The notes: a model not told the origin generated them from the sequence alone. A DNA stretch of 64,000 bases from Sipunculus nudus (GCA_026874595.1 CM049316.1:63221176-63285175); one strand, 5' to 3'; positions 55,901-62,548 are shown, counted from the first letter of the stretch. Numbers and translations: made by a program.

Positions 55901-58900
55901 TTAGAGAGCCTAAGACCAGCACACTAATGTCAGAGTGCCTTTCAACGAGGACCGCACTGTAACACTCAATGAGGATGCAAATATTTTCATCAAATTTTAT
56001 GACATCTCTTGGCCTACAATTAGGCTGTCACTTAACAAAAGCAAGACCAATCCTTACCTTGTATACTTTTGAACAACACCTACCATGTGCAAGAAAAATC
56101 CATTATTAACTCAGCATATTGGAAAAGGGTTGCTAGATGATAGCAAACTTGTACATGATACAAGAAATGACTCATTACAACAGAGACGTTTTTTCAGTTT
56201 GCTTTGTGAGTTCACAAATTCCTTTGTATTAAATTCATCACTTGTAGCCTAATGTGAAGATTATCAGTGGTTTACTACAGTATCAATGCAACAGGATGGA
56301 TGACCTTTGCAGTACATTCCCCTGTATGGCTTGTATCATGACTCAAGTTAAGCTTACCAGCCCATTTTAAATGTCTATTGAGTCATGCATGGTCTGAAGT
56401 CTGCAGGGTCTGGTGTCTGAATGAGTATTTGTTTAACTGACACAAACTGTTATGACTCAAGTATTTCTAGAAAATGTTTTACAATAATTATAGGTGGCAC
56501 CAAAATGTCTTGTGTAAAAGTTGAATCATTAGTAAGAATGAAAGGCCTACCTGAAACACTCAAATATGCAACTGTTTCTGTCATAGGGAAGGGTTTGGGT
56601 TGATTTGATTGTGATTTTGCACCTTAACAGGTCACATGGGTATATGTGCAGTTGATGCATTTTTTTTCAATGACAGGGGCAGATACAAGATTTTAAACAG
56701 GGGGGGGGGGGAGTTAAGGGATAGGGATCCCCTCTATAGTGTAGAAACATTTTGAAAATTTAGGTTGCAAACAGTGCAATCTGTGATTGTTAAAAAGGCA
56801 TCATGATGAAAAATCTGGCTCTGTTTCTGTATTAGGCACTTTTTGTTCTATTTCTTAAATTTTCTTTAGGTAAAAAAGGGGGGAGGGGTAGAGGGTGCCA
56901 CACCCTAAAGCTACCACTGTATTATAAAATAGAATTTTTAATTTATAGACTTGCAATCTTTCCTTAAACACCATGTAACCTAAATATATGTTCACTTACA
57001 TCATCAGAAAAGCCCATGTGCATTCCGCAGTCCAGCATGACATTTCTACCTCCAATAGTGATGAGGATACAGCTCCTGCCAACATCTACAAATTTGATAA
57101 AGAAAAATTATCTCCTCAGGTTTTTAAACAAACAGAATGGCCCCTGGCCATTAAGTGATAAAACTGTCTGGGGATTTTTTCAATGGTTTTTCCTTAAAAT
57201 TATTATGCTTTTGTTGTGATTATAATTACAGAAAAAAATTAATTATATTGGAATAATTATTAATCTAGATATAAAAAATATCTTCTTATATATATTCAAT
57301 AAACATAAACAAGTGATTACTAGAAACAATGGCATAGCTTACAGGATTTATAAAACCAAATGACATGATGTGATCCCAAAAATATACATGTGTATGTAAT
57401 ACATCTATCACTCCTATTTAATTAATAATAATCAAATATACAAATGTGGTTCAAATGACCAATAATATTTCCCTTGCCTAATAACTTATATTTTACAGCA
57501 TTGTAACTATGTAAAATGTTTGCTTAACTCTGGTGGAATTTAAATGCAGCAGTACTCACCCTGGCCAGCACCTGAAAGACAAAATCAAGAGGTTTACAAT
57601 TAACAAGCATGAATACAATTGAAAACAAACATATGTGATATTTAGCTATTAACAAACATAAGTGATATGCTTCTGATAATGATAGGAAACTAACTGAAAC
57701 CAACATGTTTTGACTTCAATCCAGAACACTATACTAATACAGATGGCATTGCATGTCAAATAAGATAAAACTCTCTTTTATCATTTATCTTAAAAAGGGC
57801 AGTAATTTTTTTTGTTTTATAGGTTCTAATGCTGAAATTATAAAATTTCAATACTCTTCATAATTTATGAAAAAAAAATAATTTTGTAAGTGTAACAGGA
57901 AATTAAGAAAACCATTTAGAATAATTACAATAAACTATTATAAAAGTGAAAATCATATTTTACTTTATAAACAGTGAATACCAGTAATATTTAATTTATA
58001 GACTGTTTAAGGAAATTTTCTTACATTTTTTCATGAAGGGTAATTAACAATTACAGCCATGATCTCAAGTATACTGACACAAAAAAATTTCAAAGATCAG
58101 TTTCAAGACAGAACCTGAAAGCCTAGCATATAGCAAAAGACCCTTATCAGAATCAGCTTTTGTCTGGAGGAATATAGGAAAAATTATATGGAACACTGGG
58201 CTTCTTTAACTTGGAATTGTAAGAAAGGAAGTGTAAGAAATTAGATTAAATAAATGTTGCTTTTCTAAAAACTGTTTTATAAAGACAATTTTTATTGGGC
58301 TTATATTGATTGCATACCAAAGGTGTTTTTAATCTATGTTTCTTCCTTATTTACATTTAAATATTTTATTCAAATGTAATTTAAATTCCGAATAATGCAA
58401 CCCAATATAATTAAAATCATATTCACACAGAAACACTGGTATACTTCAAAGGGTGGCACAGTCTTCCCACCCCATTCTTTAGTGTGAATCTGCAGCAAGG
58501 ACACATTTGCTATATTACATACTATTATTGTGTATTTATCATATAAGGACAATGGAAATTTGGGCCCGAGTGTAGAATCAGTACCTGCATTGTGGACTCT
58601 TATTATACCACTACAAATGAGAAAGGAAGTAATAGTTTTACAACCAAATAGCCCTATATTGCCTATTATAGGTTTAGAAATACATATTAGGATTGATTCT
58701 ACAAATATATTTCGTCTGGAGTACATATTAAATACCGCTAGTAGCATGTTGTTGGAATCCAAATCCAGACGGCAGCCATGATTTTTTTTAAACAGATAAT
58801 TACGGTATGGTAAACAATCTCCGTTTAGACTACCGTAAAGTATACCAGTCTGACCATGGGGGGGGGAGGGGGGGTTTGGGGGGGGGGGGGGGGGGGAGGG

Positions 58901-59758
58901 GGGGTTTGGGGGGTCTCCCCCCACATTAAAAGCACTTAAAAATGTTTCTGTTTTGTTGTCGGAATTCTAAGGGGGGTATGGGGGGTTTCCCCCCATCTTT
59001 TAAGTAGTTAATAATATTTCTGAATGAATATTTTCATGATATTTAAAACTGCCGTTAGGTGGCGCTGTTTATTACTCCACACCCAGATTTAAAAGCCCTC
59101 TTTTTCCTGTGACCTTCACATCGTCTTGCATGGTGTAATGGCATTAGTGTTCGACTACTGATCCATGCTGCACAGGATCGATTCCAGCGAGGACCAACTT
59201 CTGCTCTTTCATGTGATAATCATGATTTATAATGTATACATGTACTTACACATTTCCGAATAATAATATGTCTTTCATCAACAGATAACACCGCGGTAGG
59301 AAATATAACAGAAGACAATAAGTGGTAGCAATATTTTATTCAGCTGTCCCAAATGTAGGTACTGATTGTAAATTCGCTCCGAAATTTGTTGATGGAAACT
59401 TTATTTTCAATATGTTTCGCTAACAAAAGATATAAATATATATGCAGAATATACAGACGGAGAGGCGTTGCATTCAGCTATATTCAATGCCTTGTGTATC
59501 TGATCAATATGTAAAAAACATGATTGGGGAGGTAATGAAGAAAAGGTTTTTCATGTATTGAGTCTTATCAGAATATTGAAATTACATCGCATCGGGCTGC
59601 GTCCCTTCAGGATGACGACAAATGCGCACGTCCCACTGGGATGCGTCTTAACGGGCATGTGATATATCGCTTTGTTTTGAACGCAATGGATCTCAGTCGC
59701 TGCGTTTTTTAATTTGAGAATCCAGCTTACCCAGAGGGACGACTTTAATTTCAGCCAT
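10904..59758 (-). CDS. INTS11: Integrator complex subunit 11 (RNA endonuclease)
   Basis: Catalytic subunit of Integrator, the nuclear complex that cleaves snRNA 3' ends and attenuates paused Pol II transcripts. 18 exons: 59731-59758, 57560-57571, 57000-57085, 55349-55422, 54649-54760, 53704-53820, 52154-52252, 49985-50158, 47507-47626, 46518-46613, 45483-45605, 44581-44670, 24749-24911, 20976-21086, 19397-19467, 17649-17791, 17047-17176, 10904-10960. They total 1806 nt, 601 aa and a stop; human is 600 aa. It is a metallo-beta-lactamase/beta-CASP protein: HFHLDH 68-73, H157, D178, E203, H392 and H414 sit at the human positions, so the zinc site looks intact. The C-terminal part (about 432-601) is the less conserved INTS9-binding region. 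Phases agree at every junction. Start context GAGATGG. Confidence 0.97.
11186..11342. repeat. DIRS inverted terminal repeat, right (3' of element)
   Basis: Inverse of 16624-16780. Matching blocks include CCGAAAATTTTCCCTTATTG and the segment around CTAGGTCACACTTCCG. Only a few mismatches are seen. Confidence 0.92.
11382..11493. repeat. DIRS internal complementary region
   Basis: First half (11382-11450) is the inverse of the left outer flank 11137-11203; second half (11447-11493) is the inverse of the right outer flank 16750-16800. They meet at TTTT, the shared AAAA of both element ends. In the DIRS model this templates circle formation. Confidence 0.88.
11524..12909 (-). pseudogene. DIRS tyrosine recombinase domain, frameshifted
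   Basis: N-terminal part around 12530-12690 ([11 protein letters not shown] region) and a second frame at 12277-12550. The first catalytic Arg is in GRRSELHAL near 12180-12210. The H-x-x-R box, AHDIRA, is near 11795-11810, and the tyrosine, in FTRFYL, is at 11698-11700. The parts lie in different frames, so at least two frame breaks separate them. Family: DIRS YR, which integrates the circular DNA. Confidence 0.8.
13107..13466 (-). pseudogene. DIRS RNase H domain
   Basis: In a 615-codon open frame (12165-14012). [11 protein letters not shown], then [10 protein letters not shown] and [15 protein letters not shown] give three of the catalytic acidic residues. The usual glutamate of the LELxAV motif reads NLRAV, a probable inactivating change. 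Confidence 0.85.
13590..14740 (-). pseudogene. DIRS reverse transcriptase, decayed
   Basis: Fragments of the RT fold in at least three frames: SRLFLFPN near 14190-14230, the [13 protein letters not shown] thumb-side block near 13790-13830, and [19 protein letters not shown] downstream. The catalytic Asp-Asp box is not intact near 13890-13930. Not functional as read. Confidence 0.7.
14741..16513 (-). pseudogene. DIRS gag-like region, broken
   Basis: Opens at 16513 with a cysteine/histidine-rich stretch (CGSC, HPTCFRC, CFHCQTW), as in gag-like ORF1 of DIRS elements. It then shifts frame within proline/arginine-rich, repetitive sequence, including two 100-bp near-duplicates at 15395-15550 and a 59-bp tandem at 15896-16000. 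Confidence 0.6.
16624..16780. repeat. DIRS inverted terminal repeat, left (5' of element)
   Basis: Inverse partner of 11186-11342. It precedes the gag-like frame on the coding (minus) strand. Confidence 0.92.
17047..17176 (-). CDS. INTS11: INTS11 exon 17
   Basis: [18 protein letters not shown] through [10 protein letters not shown]; aligns with human LPDGSVTVESVLL and VLLVSWTYQ. Ends at donor GTAGGT, then the DIRS-bearing intron. Confidence 0.93.
17343..17448. repeat. 32-bp tandem repeat
   Basis: Three full copies plus a partial of a 32-bp unit beginning AATCACAGTTATATATAACA, in INTS11 intron 16. The unit is itself partly palindromic (TTATATATAA). Confidence 0.9.
17649..17791 (-). CDS. INTS11: INTS11 exon 16
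   Basis: 47 codons plus AG, containing [13 protein letters not shown] (human LKELGLAEHQLRF). Donor GTTAGA. Confidence 0.92.
17792..19396. other. INTS11 intron 15
   Basis: 1.6 kb AT-rich intron; no repeat or coding signal recognised. Confidence 0.5.
19397..19467 (-). CDS. INTS11: INTS11 exon 15
   Basis: [20 protein letters not shown] through SDN, aligning with the KKPRLLHGTLIMKDSN block. Acceptor GGACAG, donor GTGAGT. Confidence 0.88.
19560..19858 (+). repeat. Dispersed repeat with G-rich end, copy 1
   Basis: Starts CGGCAGGAGGTTATG and ends GGGGGAGGCTTGCATTCC. An inverted relative lies at 46670-47010. In INTS11 intron 14. Confidence 0.6.
20575..20945 (+). repeat. Dispersed repeat, pair with 53035-53385
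   Basis: Shares GCATCCAGAACAGAGACTGG and ATACATGTTGTT with 53035-53385, same orientation. It runs up to the end of INTS11 exon 14. Confidence 0.65.
20976..21086 (-). CDS. INTS11: INTS11 exon 14
   Basis: [15 protein letters not shown] through LKREAALA; matches human [13 protein letters not shown]. Phase 1 both ends. Confidence 0.93.
21371..21545 (+). repeat. Dispersed repeat, pair with 46157-46300
   Basis: Shares ACCACAAAGTAGCCTAGTGA and AGATAATCTA with the second copy in intron 10. Confidence 0.6.
21935..24570 (+). mobile_element. HINE-like family S element; left arm of inverted pair
   Basis: 5' end AACAAGG, hairpin GACCTATGGGTC (21942-21953), then GCTCAGCTG (21959-21967). The 3' end is an imperfect palindrome, TAGCTCAGATGACT-TAT-AGTCAGCTGAGCTA (24540-24570), preceded by (GGAC)n. 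Inside are two related units of about 670 bp, each starting near CGTGCCATGGTCA. 21935-24115 is nearly identical in inverse to 42100-44284. Confidence 0.75.
24749..24911 (-). CDS. INTS11: INTS11 exon 13 (His392/His414)
   Basis: 54 codons plus one base, with [10 protein letters not shown] and [10 protein letters not shown], the beta-CASP histidine motifs B and C. Its flanking introns contain a long inverted repeat pair. Confidence 0.97.
25410..25985 (+). repeat. Dispersed repeat, copy 2
   Basis: Partner of 8250-8830; see that entry for landmarks. Confidence 0.6.
26398..26868 (-). mobile_element. HINE-like family S, short copy
   Basis: Minus-strand 3' palindrome at 26398-26430 with (GGAC)n beside it, then about 370 bp of the family S body. 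A 5' motif in plus orientation (GACCTATGGGTC, GCTCAGCTG) follows at 26840-26868, suggesting a rearranged or composite copy. Confidence 0.6.
26891..27130 (-). pseudogene. Degenerate EEP endonuclease remnant
   Basis: Minus-strand frame with [20 protein letters not shown] and a later [15 protein letters not shown]. This resembles the C-terminal part of the endonuclease/exonuclease/phosphatase domain of LINE or Helentron elements (D-H pair in TDH, SDH-like SGH). Short and isolated. Confidence 0.4.
27853..27977 (-). CDS. Nested gene exon 6 (terminal)
   Basis: 125 nt after ATTACAG, ending in TGA directly beside a 22-bp G tract. Contains CCDKC near the C-terminus. Joins exon 5 in frame. An AATAAA on the minus strand lies at 27573-27578. 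Confidence 0.65.
27853..38444 (-). CDS. Nested gene, PWWP-like N-terminus, function unknown
   Basis: Six exons inside INTS11 intron 12, same strand: 38426-38444, 35485-35596, 34373-34440, 32640-32702, 31365-31907, 27853-27977. They total 930 nt, 309 aa and a stop, with all junction phases matching. Residues 1-100 read like a PWWP/Tudor-type reader fold: [40 protein letters not shown], then helical [14 protein letters not shown]. Residues 90-270 are Ser/Gln/Pro/Glu-rich and probably disordered, with an internal duplication of [13 protein letters not shown]. The C-terminal 40 residues ([20 protein letters not shown]) look ordered again. Start context is CAAGATGGCGG. A chromatin role is inference from the fold resemblance only; I do not recognise a named family. 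Confidence 0.72.
28080..28680 (+). mobile_element. HINE-like family S fragment
   Basis: About 600 bp of the family S body, from AACGTGCCATGGTCAAAGTT to (GGAC)n, lacking the 3' palindrome. Followed by a GTGGGGTG-rich stretch with an inverted pair GTACTCCCG/CGGGAGTAC (28676-28730). Confidence 0.6.
29821..31276 (+). mobile_element. HINE-like element, family A, full length
   Basis: 5' ACTAGACATTTCTTGG, imperfect hairpin 29834-29848, and GTATCCCCAGACAA (29853-29866). The core is a satellite of about 325 bp. The 3' hairpin has arms GTATCCCCGAC and GTCTGGGGATAC (31248-31273). The 3' arm is the exact complement of the 5' sub-terminal motif. It lies in the nested gene's intron 5. Confidence 0.75.
29904..31240 (+). 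repeat. Satellite core of about 325 bp, four units
   Basis: GCTCACAGTACTGTCAAGTA recurs at 29904, 30220, 30545 and 30871 (spacings 316, 325, 326); the last unit is more diverged. Each unit includes AATAGGTGGCACCACCAGTT. Confidence 0.9.
31365..31907 (-). CDS. Nested gene exon 5, low complexity
   Basis: 543 nt, Ser/Gln-rich. 67-bp direct repeat at 31818-31884 and 31344-31410, in frame and 474 bp apart; the second copy straddles the exon end and supplies the donor GAGA|GTGAGT. The alternative is read-through to a stop near 31115. Confidence 0.7.
32640..32702 (-). CDS. Nested gene exon 4
   Basis: 63 nt, [20 protein letters not shown], between TTGTTTCAG and GTAAGTAT. Predicted helix closing the N-terminal domain. 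Confidence 0.75.
34373..34440 (-). CDS. Nested gene exon 3
   Basis: 68 nt, reading [20 protein letters not shown]. Acceptor is CAACCAG, not the nearer TTTTACAG, because only CAACCAG keeps the frame from exon 2 to exon 4. Donor GTAAAT. Confidence 0.72.
35485..35596 (-). CDS. Nested gene exon 2
   Basis: 112 nt, phase 1 in and 2 out. Core of the PWWP-like segment (VYWPVKIVD). Donor GTGAGT; the only frame without stops before it. Confidence 0.8.
35780..37290 (+). repeat. AC-rich minisatellite with higher-order structure
   Basis: Short motif CACCCCAC-TTTTATGGACAAATCACCCC repeated dozens of times, arranged in larger units marked by ACATTTACATTTAATACTC at about 36093, 36267, 36481, 36646, 36815, 36950 and 37108. 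Poly-C tracts (up to 16) punctuate it. In intron 1 of the nested gene. Confidence 0.9.
38426..38444 (-). CDS. Nested gene exon 1
   Basis: 19 nt, MADKPS plus one base, with a strong Kozak context and donor GTAAGA. Surrounding sequence (38390-38830) is more CpG-rich than the intron, as expected for a promoter. Confidence 0.7.
38477..38635 (-). CDS. Possible upstream ORF (52 aa) of the nested gene
   Basis: ATG at 38635 (context AAAATGA) runs [20 protein letters not shown] onwards to a TAG at 38477, 33 bp before the nested gene's start. Too short to recognise. It could be a uORF in the leader, a non-coding coincidence, or an alternative first exon. Confidence 0.3.
   Translation of the reverse strand: MTAREVDEDEKVVSEMACTSAHTRIDANPIACTVTPSSSVYLKSTFGVTSCR
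39897..40020 (-). repeat. Possible tRNA-like repeat
   Basis: Minus strand holds GCGGTCGATCCCACC, a B-box match, after a GC-rich stretch, next to a poly-C run. Weak A box. Confidence 0.25.
42010..44284 (-). mobile_element. Family S, right arm of inverted pair
   Basis: 42100-44284 is the near-identical inverse of 21935-24115. Just before it, 42020-42096 is a family S 3' end in plus orientation with its palindrome, so a solo end abuts the inverted copy. Confidence 0.75.
44581..44670 (-). CDS. INTS11: INTS11 exon 12
   Basis: 30 codons, [15 protein letters not shown] through ENRQT, residues 348-377. Followed by the 19.7 kb intron 12. Confidence 0.95.
45160..45385 (+). mobile_element. Family S 3' end fragment
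   Basis: Diverged 225-bp 3' part ending TAGCTCAGATGCCTTAAAGT then CAGCTGAGCTA, in INTS11 intron 11. Confidence 0.55.
45483..45605 (-). CDS. INTS11: INTS11 exon 11
   Basis: 41 codons, [20 protein letters not shown] onwards to PNENNM, residues 307-347. Confidence 0.95.
46157..46300 (+). repeat. Dispersed repeat, pair with 21371-21545
   Basis: Diverged second copy in INTS11 intron 10. Confidence 0.55.
46518..46613 (-). CDS. INTS11: INTS11 exon 10
   Basis: 32 codons, [14 protein letters not shown] through FKHIK. Beta-CASP domain, residues 275-306. Confidence 0.95.
46670..47010 (-). repeat. Dispersed repeat with G-rich end, inverted copy
   Basis: Inverse relative of 19560-19858: GGAATGCAAGCCTCCACCAT then a G tract at one end, CTGGCAGAGGC at the other. 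In INTS11 intron 9. Confidence 0.6.
47507..47626 (-). CDS. INTS11: INTS11 exon 9
   Basis: 40 codons, [13 protein letters not shown] through GLTEK, residues 235-274, entering the beta-CASP domain. Confidence 0.96.
47998..49524 (+). mobile_element. HINE-like element, family C
   Basis: 5' ACTAGAT, perfect hairpin GTGTCG-GTA-CGACAC (48005-48019), then palindrome TGCCCC-GCCT-GGGGCA (48023-48038). The core has repeats of about 178 bp (e.g. 49075 and 49255 on). The 3' hairpin has arms ATGCCCCGGCCA and TGGCGGGGGCAT (49494-49522). A second repeat with (GGAC)n and GCCCATCAGCC...AGCTGAGGGC (about 48410-49070) is inserted within. In INTS11 intron 8. Confidence 0.7.
49985..50158 (-). CDS. INTS11: INTS11 exon 8
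   Basis: 58 codons, starting [12 protein letters not shown] with Asp178 and containing ITESTYA with the catalytic Glu203. The donor AAG|GTCTGT is weak; conservation of GGKVLIPVF across the junction fixes it. Confidence 0.95.
50159..52153. other. INTS11 intron 7
   Basis: Contains local tandem duplications: a 37-bp unit with GACTGAGTGAACTCTTGACC three times (51060-51145), a 73-bp unit with GTCTGCCAAAGCTATAAATA twice (51160-51280), and a diverged repeat with CATACACTGTGCAAAA near 50730 and 50860. No gene seen. Confidence 0.6.
52154..52252 (-). CDS. INTS11: INTS11 exon 7
   Basis: 33 codons, residues 144-176, with the zinc ligand His157 in AGHVLGA. Donor GTAAGT. Confidence 0.96.
52272..52305 (+). 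repeat. Family S solo 5' end
   Basis: AACAAGAGACCTATGGGTCA followed by GCTCAGCTG, 20 bp from the start of INTS11 exon 7; no body follows. Confidence 0.5.
53035..53385 (+). repeat. Dispersed repeat, pair with 20575-20945
   Basis: Second copy, INTS11 intron 6. Confidence 0.6.
53704..53820 (-). CDS. INTS11: INTS11 exon 6
   Basis: 39 codons, [13 protein letters not shown] through NLHQTVQ, residues 105-143. Donor GTAAAT. Confidence 0.95.
54649..54760 (-). CDS. INTS11: INTS11 exon 5 (HxHxDH)
   Basis: Carries [11 protein letters not shown] (68-78), the zinc-binding signature, and ends in PILL. Acceptor TTTTTTCAG, donor GTAAGT. Confidence 0.97.
55349..55422 (-). CDS. INTS11: INTS11 exon 4
   Basis: [13 protein letters not shown] through CVII plus AG of Ser67. 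Acceptor AACAG, donor GTAGGT. Confidence 0.95.
55423..56999. other. INTS11 intron 3
   Basis: AT-rich; a G tract at 56701-56711 and a short ATAGGTGGCACCA motif near 56491 echo the family A satellite. Introns 4 and 5 (54761-55348, 53821-54648) show nothing notable. Confidence 0.5.
57000..57085 (-). CDS. INTS11: INTS11 exon 3
   Basis: Residues 14-42: DVGRSCILI through [12 protein letters not shown]. Contains the first metallo-beta-lactamase strand and the LDCG turn. Acceptor TGTAG, donor GTAAGTG. Confidence 0.95.
57560..57571 (-). CDS. INTS11: INTS11 exon 2, 12-nt microexon
   Basis: GTGCTGGCCAGG between TTTCAG and GTGAGT. It completes Gly10 and codes for Ala-Gly-Gln and the first base of Asp14, giving the invariant GAGQDVG. 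Without it exons 1 and 3 do not join in a frame that keeps this motif. Confidence 0.9.
58859..58918 (+). repeat. G-tract cluster
   Basis: 60 bp almost entirely G, with two GGGGGGGTTTGGGG units separated by a 20-base G run. Quadruplex potential on the plus strand, in INTS11 intron 1. Confidence 0.8.
59122..59195 (+). repeat. tRNA-like sequence
   Basis: A box TGGTGTAATGG (59131-59141) and B box GGATCGATTCC (59175-59185) at tRNA spacing. The acceptor arms pair only at about five of seven positions, so a tRNA pseudogene or SINE head is likelier than a working tRNA. Confidence 0.45.
59731..59758 (-). CDS. INTS11: INTS11 exon 1
   Basis: 28 nt, MAEIKVVPL plus one base of Gly10, donor GTAAGC. It matches the conserved N-terminus of the beta-CASP nuclease. 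Confidence 0.93.
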
Positions 59759-60203
59759 CTCTTTCAGACAAATGTTCGCACATTTAACGACATGCCACTT
59801 CTGAATAAGCTGATTATTTTTCAGAAATCCACGGCGCGGTTTTCCTAAGTCCGCGTATGGGCGCTGACATATTGTAGGACCGCAGATTCGTCGCAGTAAG
59901 TTTGGCCCGAGTAAATCTCGATACTAACAACACAACCCAAACAGACAAGCTGATAAAATCTCAAAGATTGTATTTTGACCGGTCAAAATAGGTCGCACTA
60001 TATTTATTTGGTCCCGGAGTCTGTAGAACATTATTTGATTGACTATTTAACGGTGAGAAAATCTTAGTTCACCGAGTTTGTATTTTCTCGACTTCTAACA
60101 GATGATATGTGCGAGTTGCCCCTGGAACGAGTTGACTTGACATTCTTGATCCAAACAGTGACCAGGTGACTGCGTGAAGCCGTGAGCTACCAAGAATTGT
60201 AAG
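59759..60203. promoter_or_regulatory. Divergent promoter region INTS11/CPTP
   Basis: 445 bp between the two start codons with no other feature. CpGs are frequent for this AT-rich window and no TATA box is evident. Shared promoter use is inferred from the head-to-head layout, which vertebrates share. Confidence 0.65.
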
Positions 60204-60325
60204 ATGGCTAATTCGCCAGACAGTTTTGACTTAAAACGAGTTCACTCAGCGTTTTCAGAGTGCAATAGTGAGGACGGGAAGATCAGTCTTTCAAAATATA
60301 TCCAAGGTTACACTGAACTTAACAA
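60204..60325 (+). CDS. CPTP: CPTP exon 1
   Basis: 122 nt coding for residues 1-40 plus AA of Lys41. Donor AA|GTAAGTAT. Contains FDLKRVHSAF, the first GLTP helix. Confidence 0.92.
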
Positions 60326-62548
60326 GTAAGTATATGACACTGTCATTTACATGCAGTGCAGTGAATGTGAGACATCTCTCTGCACAAACATTACGTCATT
60401 ATAGTCCGTTCCAGTACCCCTGTCCACCTGTTTTTTCGCAATTATTTATCTGTGAATCAAAGAACGCCAAAACTATTTGACCTTGGGGAAGAAAGAGGAA
60501 AAAGCGTAATTAACTAATATGGAAATAATAGCCTACCTTATGTTATTTTCCTATAAACAATTTAAAATCATTTTATGAGTAACTATTCTATTCTTTAGCG
60601 ACATCTTGCCACTAATCTGTGAAATGTGCATATCAGGGGATAGTGATGACGTCATAATAGACGTACTAAAGAGGCACCAACATTCACGGGACCAATAATC
60701 AAGAGCTGCCGACCTCTGCTTACAGCGAGACTTGTATTCTTCGCGTGCACGCGCTTCACTGTTACGTCACATTACTTTATATCCATATCCAAGGAGGATA
60801 AACAATGGCCGCATATTAGGGACGCCATGAACCACGGATATATTTGAGACATGTCAACCAGGCCGTAAAGTAAATAATATTTATATCGTGAGTAGGTAAT
60901 TAAGGTTCCAAAAATTACGCTTTTGCCTCTTTATGCCAATGGTGCAAATTTTGTTTGCCAGATATGTCTTATGAAGAGATAATCGCGAAAAATCAGGTGG
61001 ACAGGGGTACAGGAACGGACTATAGTCATAAAGAAAAATGGGCGTGGCTCTGATGCTGCATTAACTGCATGTTATAATGCGGCGTATGTATCCATTCCAT
61101 ATAAAATTCAATATTGTGTTTGTAACAGGGAAGCTTACGCCTTTGGGGGCAAACAATGTTAATGTATTCGCCTGTACAAGAAATTTTACTGTAACCCCTA
61201 CTTTAATGCCTAAACAGTACTCACTTTAAAAGTTTACCGTCCCTGGACCTGACAGTTGTTCCTAAATTTGGGACAATCACCAGGTGGCGTGTGTGATGCA
61301 TCATTCTCCGTACAGAAATTTATCATGAATGCTAAGGATATACACAACATATCTTGACTCCGCACTGGAGGTTGAAAACGGGTATGACGTTTTATGTTGG
61401 GGAACTCCCCGAGGAGATCCCCTCCAGACATGCTTGTTTTTACCGCTTGAGATCTAGACCTACCTGATTCAACTGTTTAATGGACATGACGATTTTAAAG
61501 TGGTATGTTGTGTTACCATATGATACAAATATGTTTGTATTCTTATATATGACACAATTTTGGCTCGGATATCATTTTTTTATTGTCCAGTGGCATGTCT
61601 CCAGTTTTCAAACACCTCGTACTAGGGCTCTCTCAGCGGAGGGAACCAAAGCGCAAGGAGAGAGCACGAATGCTATGGGCTAATGCTGCATATGAGTCAA
61701 ACTGACTTGAACACATATAAAATTGATAATGATCGAGGTCCTTTTTCTGAGCTTTAGGAAAACCAAAAGCTTATATCATCCACATACATAATTAGTTGTT
61801 TAACTGATTTAGCTGGTTAAATTTGATAAATTTGCCCGAGTAGCATTAACCAAAATGTTCGAACTGGTATAAATCAGATATATTAAATATTTAAGCAAGA
61901 ATTAATGAAGAAAAGCTGTCAGTGTTCAGATCAAAGCACTAAACCATTAATTATATTTTTTTTGCTCACCTGCTAAAAATTAACAAGATCCTTAATTTTT
62001 GCTCTGTAATCTTGCAGTTTTTCTTTATTTTCAGATTACTAAGCCTCTTGGGTGCAGTCTTCAATTTTGTGTCCAAAGATGTAAAGGAAAAGATTGGAAT
62101 CCTTCGCCAACATTCCAATTCTGCAGAAGGCAAGCATTACGAAACTGTTCAGGAGATGCTTGACTTCGAAGAATCATCAGGAAAAACGACCAGTAAATCT
62201 AAACCGCCTTCAGGATCACGGACATTGCTTCGACTCCATCGAGCTCTGGCATTTATATCAAACTTTTTGGAAAGGCTAATAAAAATCGAAGGGGATGCAA
62301 GTTTGACACATGTTGCCTGGGATGCGTACAAAGAATCTCTCGCAAAATTTCATCCGTGGCTTGTCCAAAAGGGAGTAGGTATAGCTGTTTACACTCTCCC
62401 GAGTAGAGATCAGCTGCTAGGTAGGATGAAGCTACAGCCAACAGAGGAGACCAAAACACTAGTTAATGATGTTATAGCAGTATTAAATCCAGTATATGAA
62501 CAAGTAGAACAGATGTACACCGATCGTAATTTGCATGGTCTGCCATAG
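60204..62548 (+). CDS. CPTP: Ceramide-1-phosphate transfer protein
   Basis: GLTP-fold cytosolic protein that moves ceramide-1-phosphate between membranes. Two exons, 60204-60325 and 62035-62548, 211 aa (human 214), joined at Lys41. Headgroup-binding residues of the family are present: D56 and K60 in SKDVKEK, two arginines in RTLLRLHRAL (R103 and R107, human R106/R110) and a histidine in HPWLV (H147, human H150). It ends in LP like the human protein. Start context is AAGATGG. It is divergent to INTS11, with 445 bp between starts. A poly(A) signal is at 63150-63155. Confidence 0.95.
60326..62034 (+). other. CPTP intron 1
   Basis: 1.7 kb; no repeat or exon recognised. A small hairpin, GGGCTCTCTC/GAGAGAGC, lies near 61626-61668. 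Confidence 0.5.
62035..62548 (+). CDS. CPTP: CPTP exon 2
   Basis: 514 nt from TTATTTTCAG to TAG. Holds all the phosphate-binding residues and most of the fold. Confidence 0.95.

Noticed and set aside
58370-58924. 184-codon minus-strand frame starting with a proline run
   Set aside because: The prolines come from the G cluster; the remainder shows no domain, and it lies in INTS11 intron 1 without splice support.
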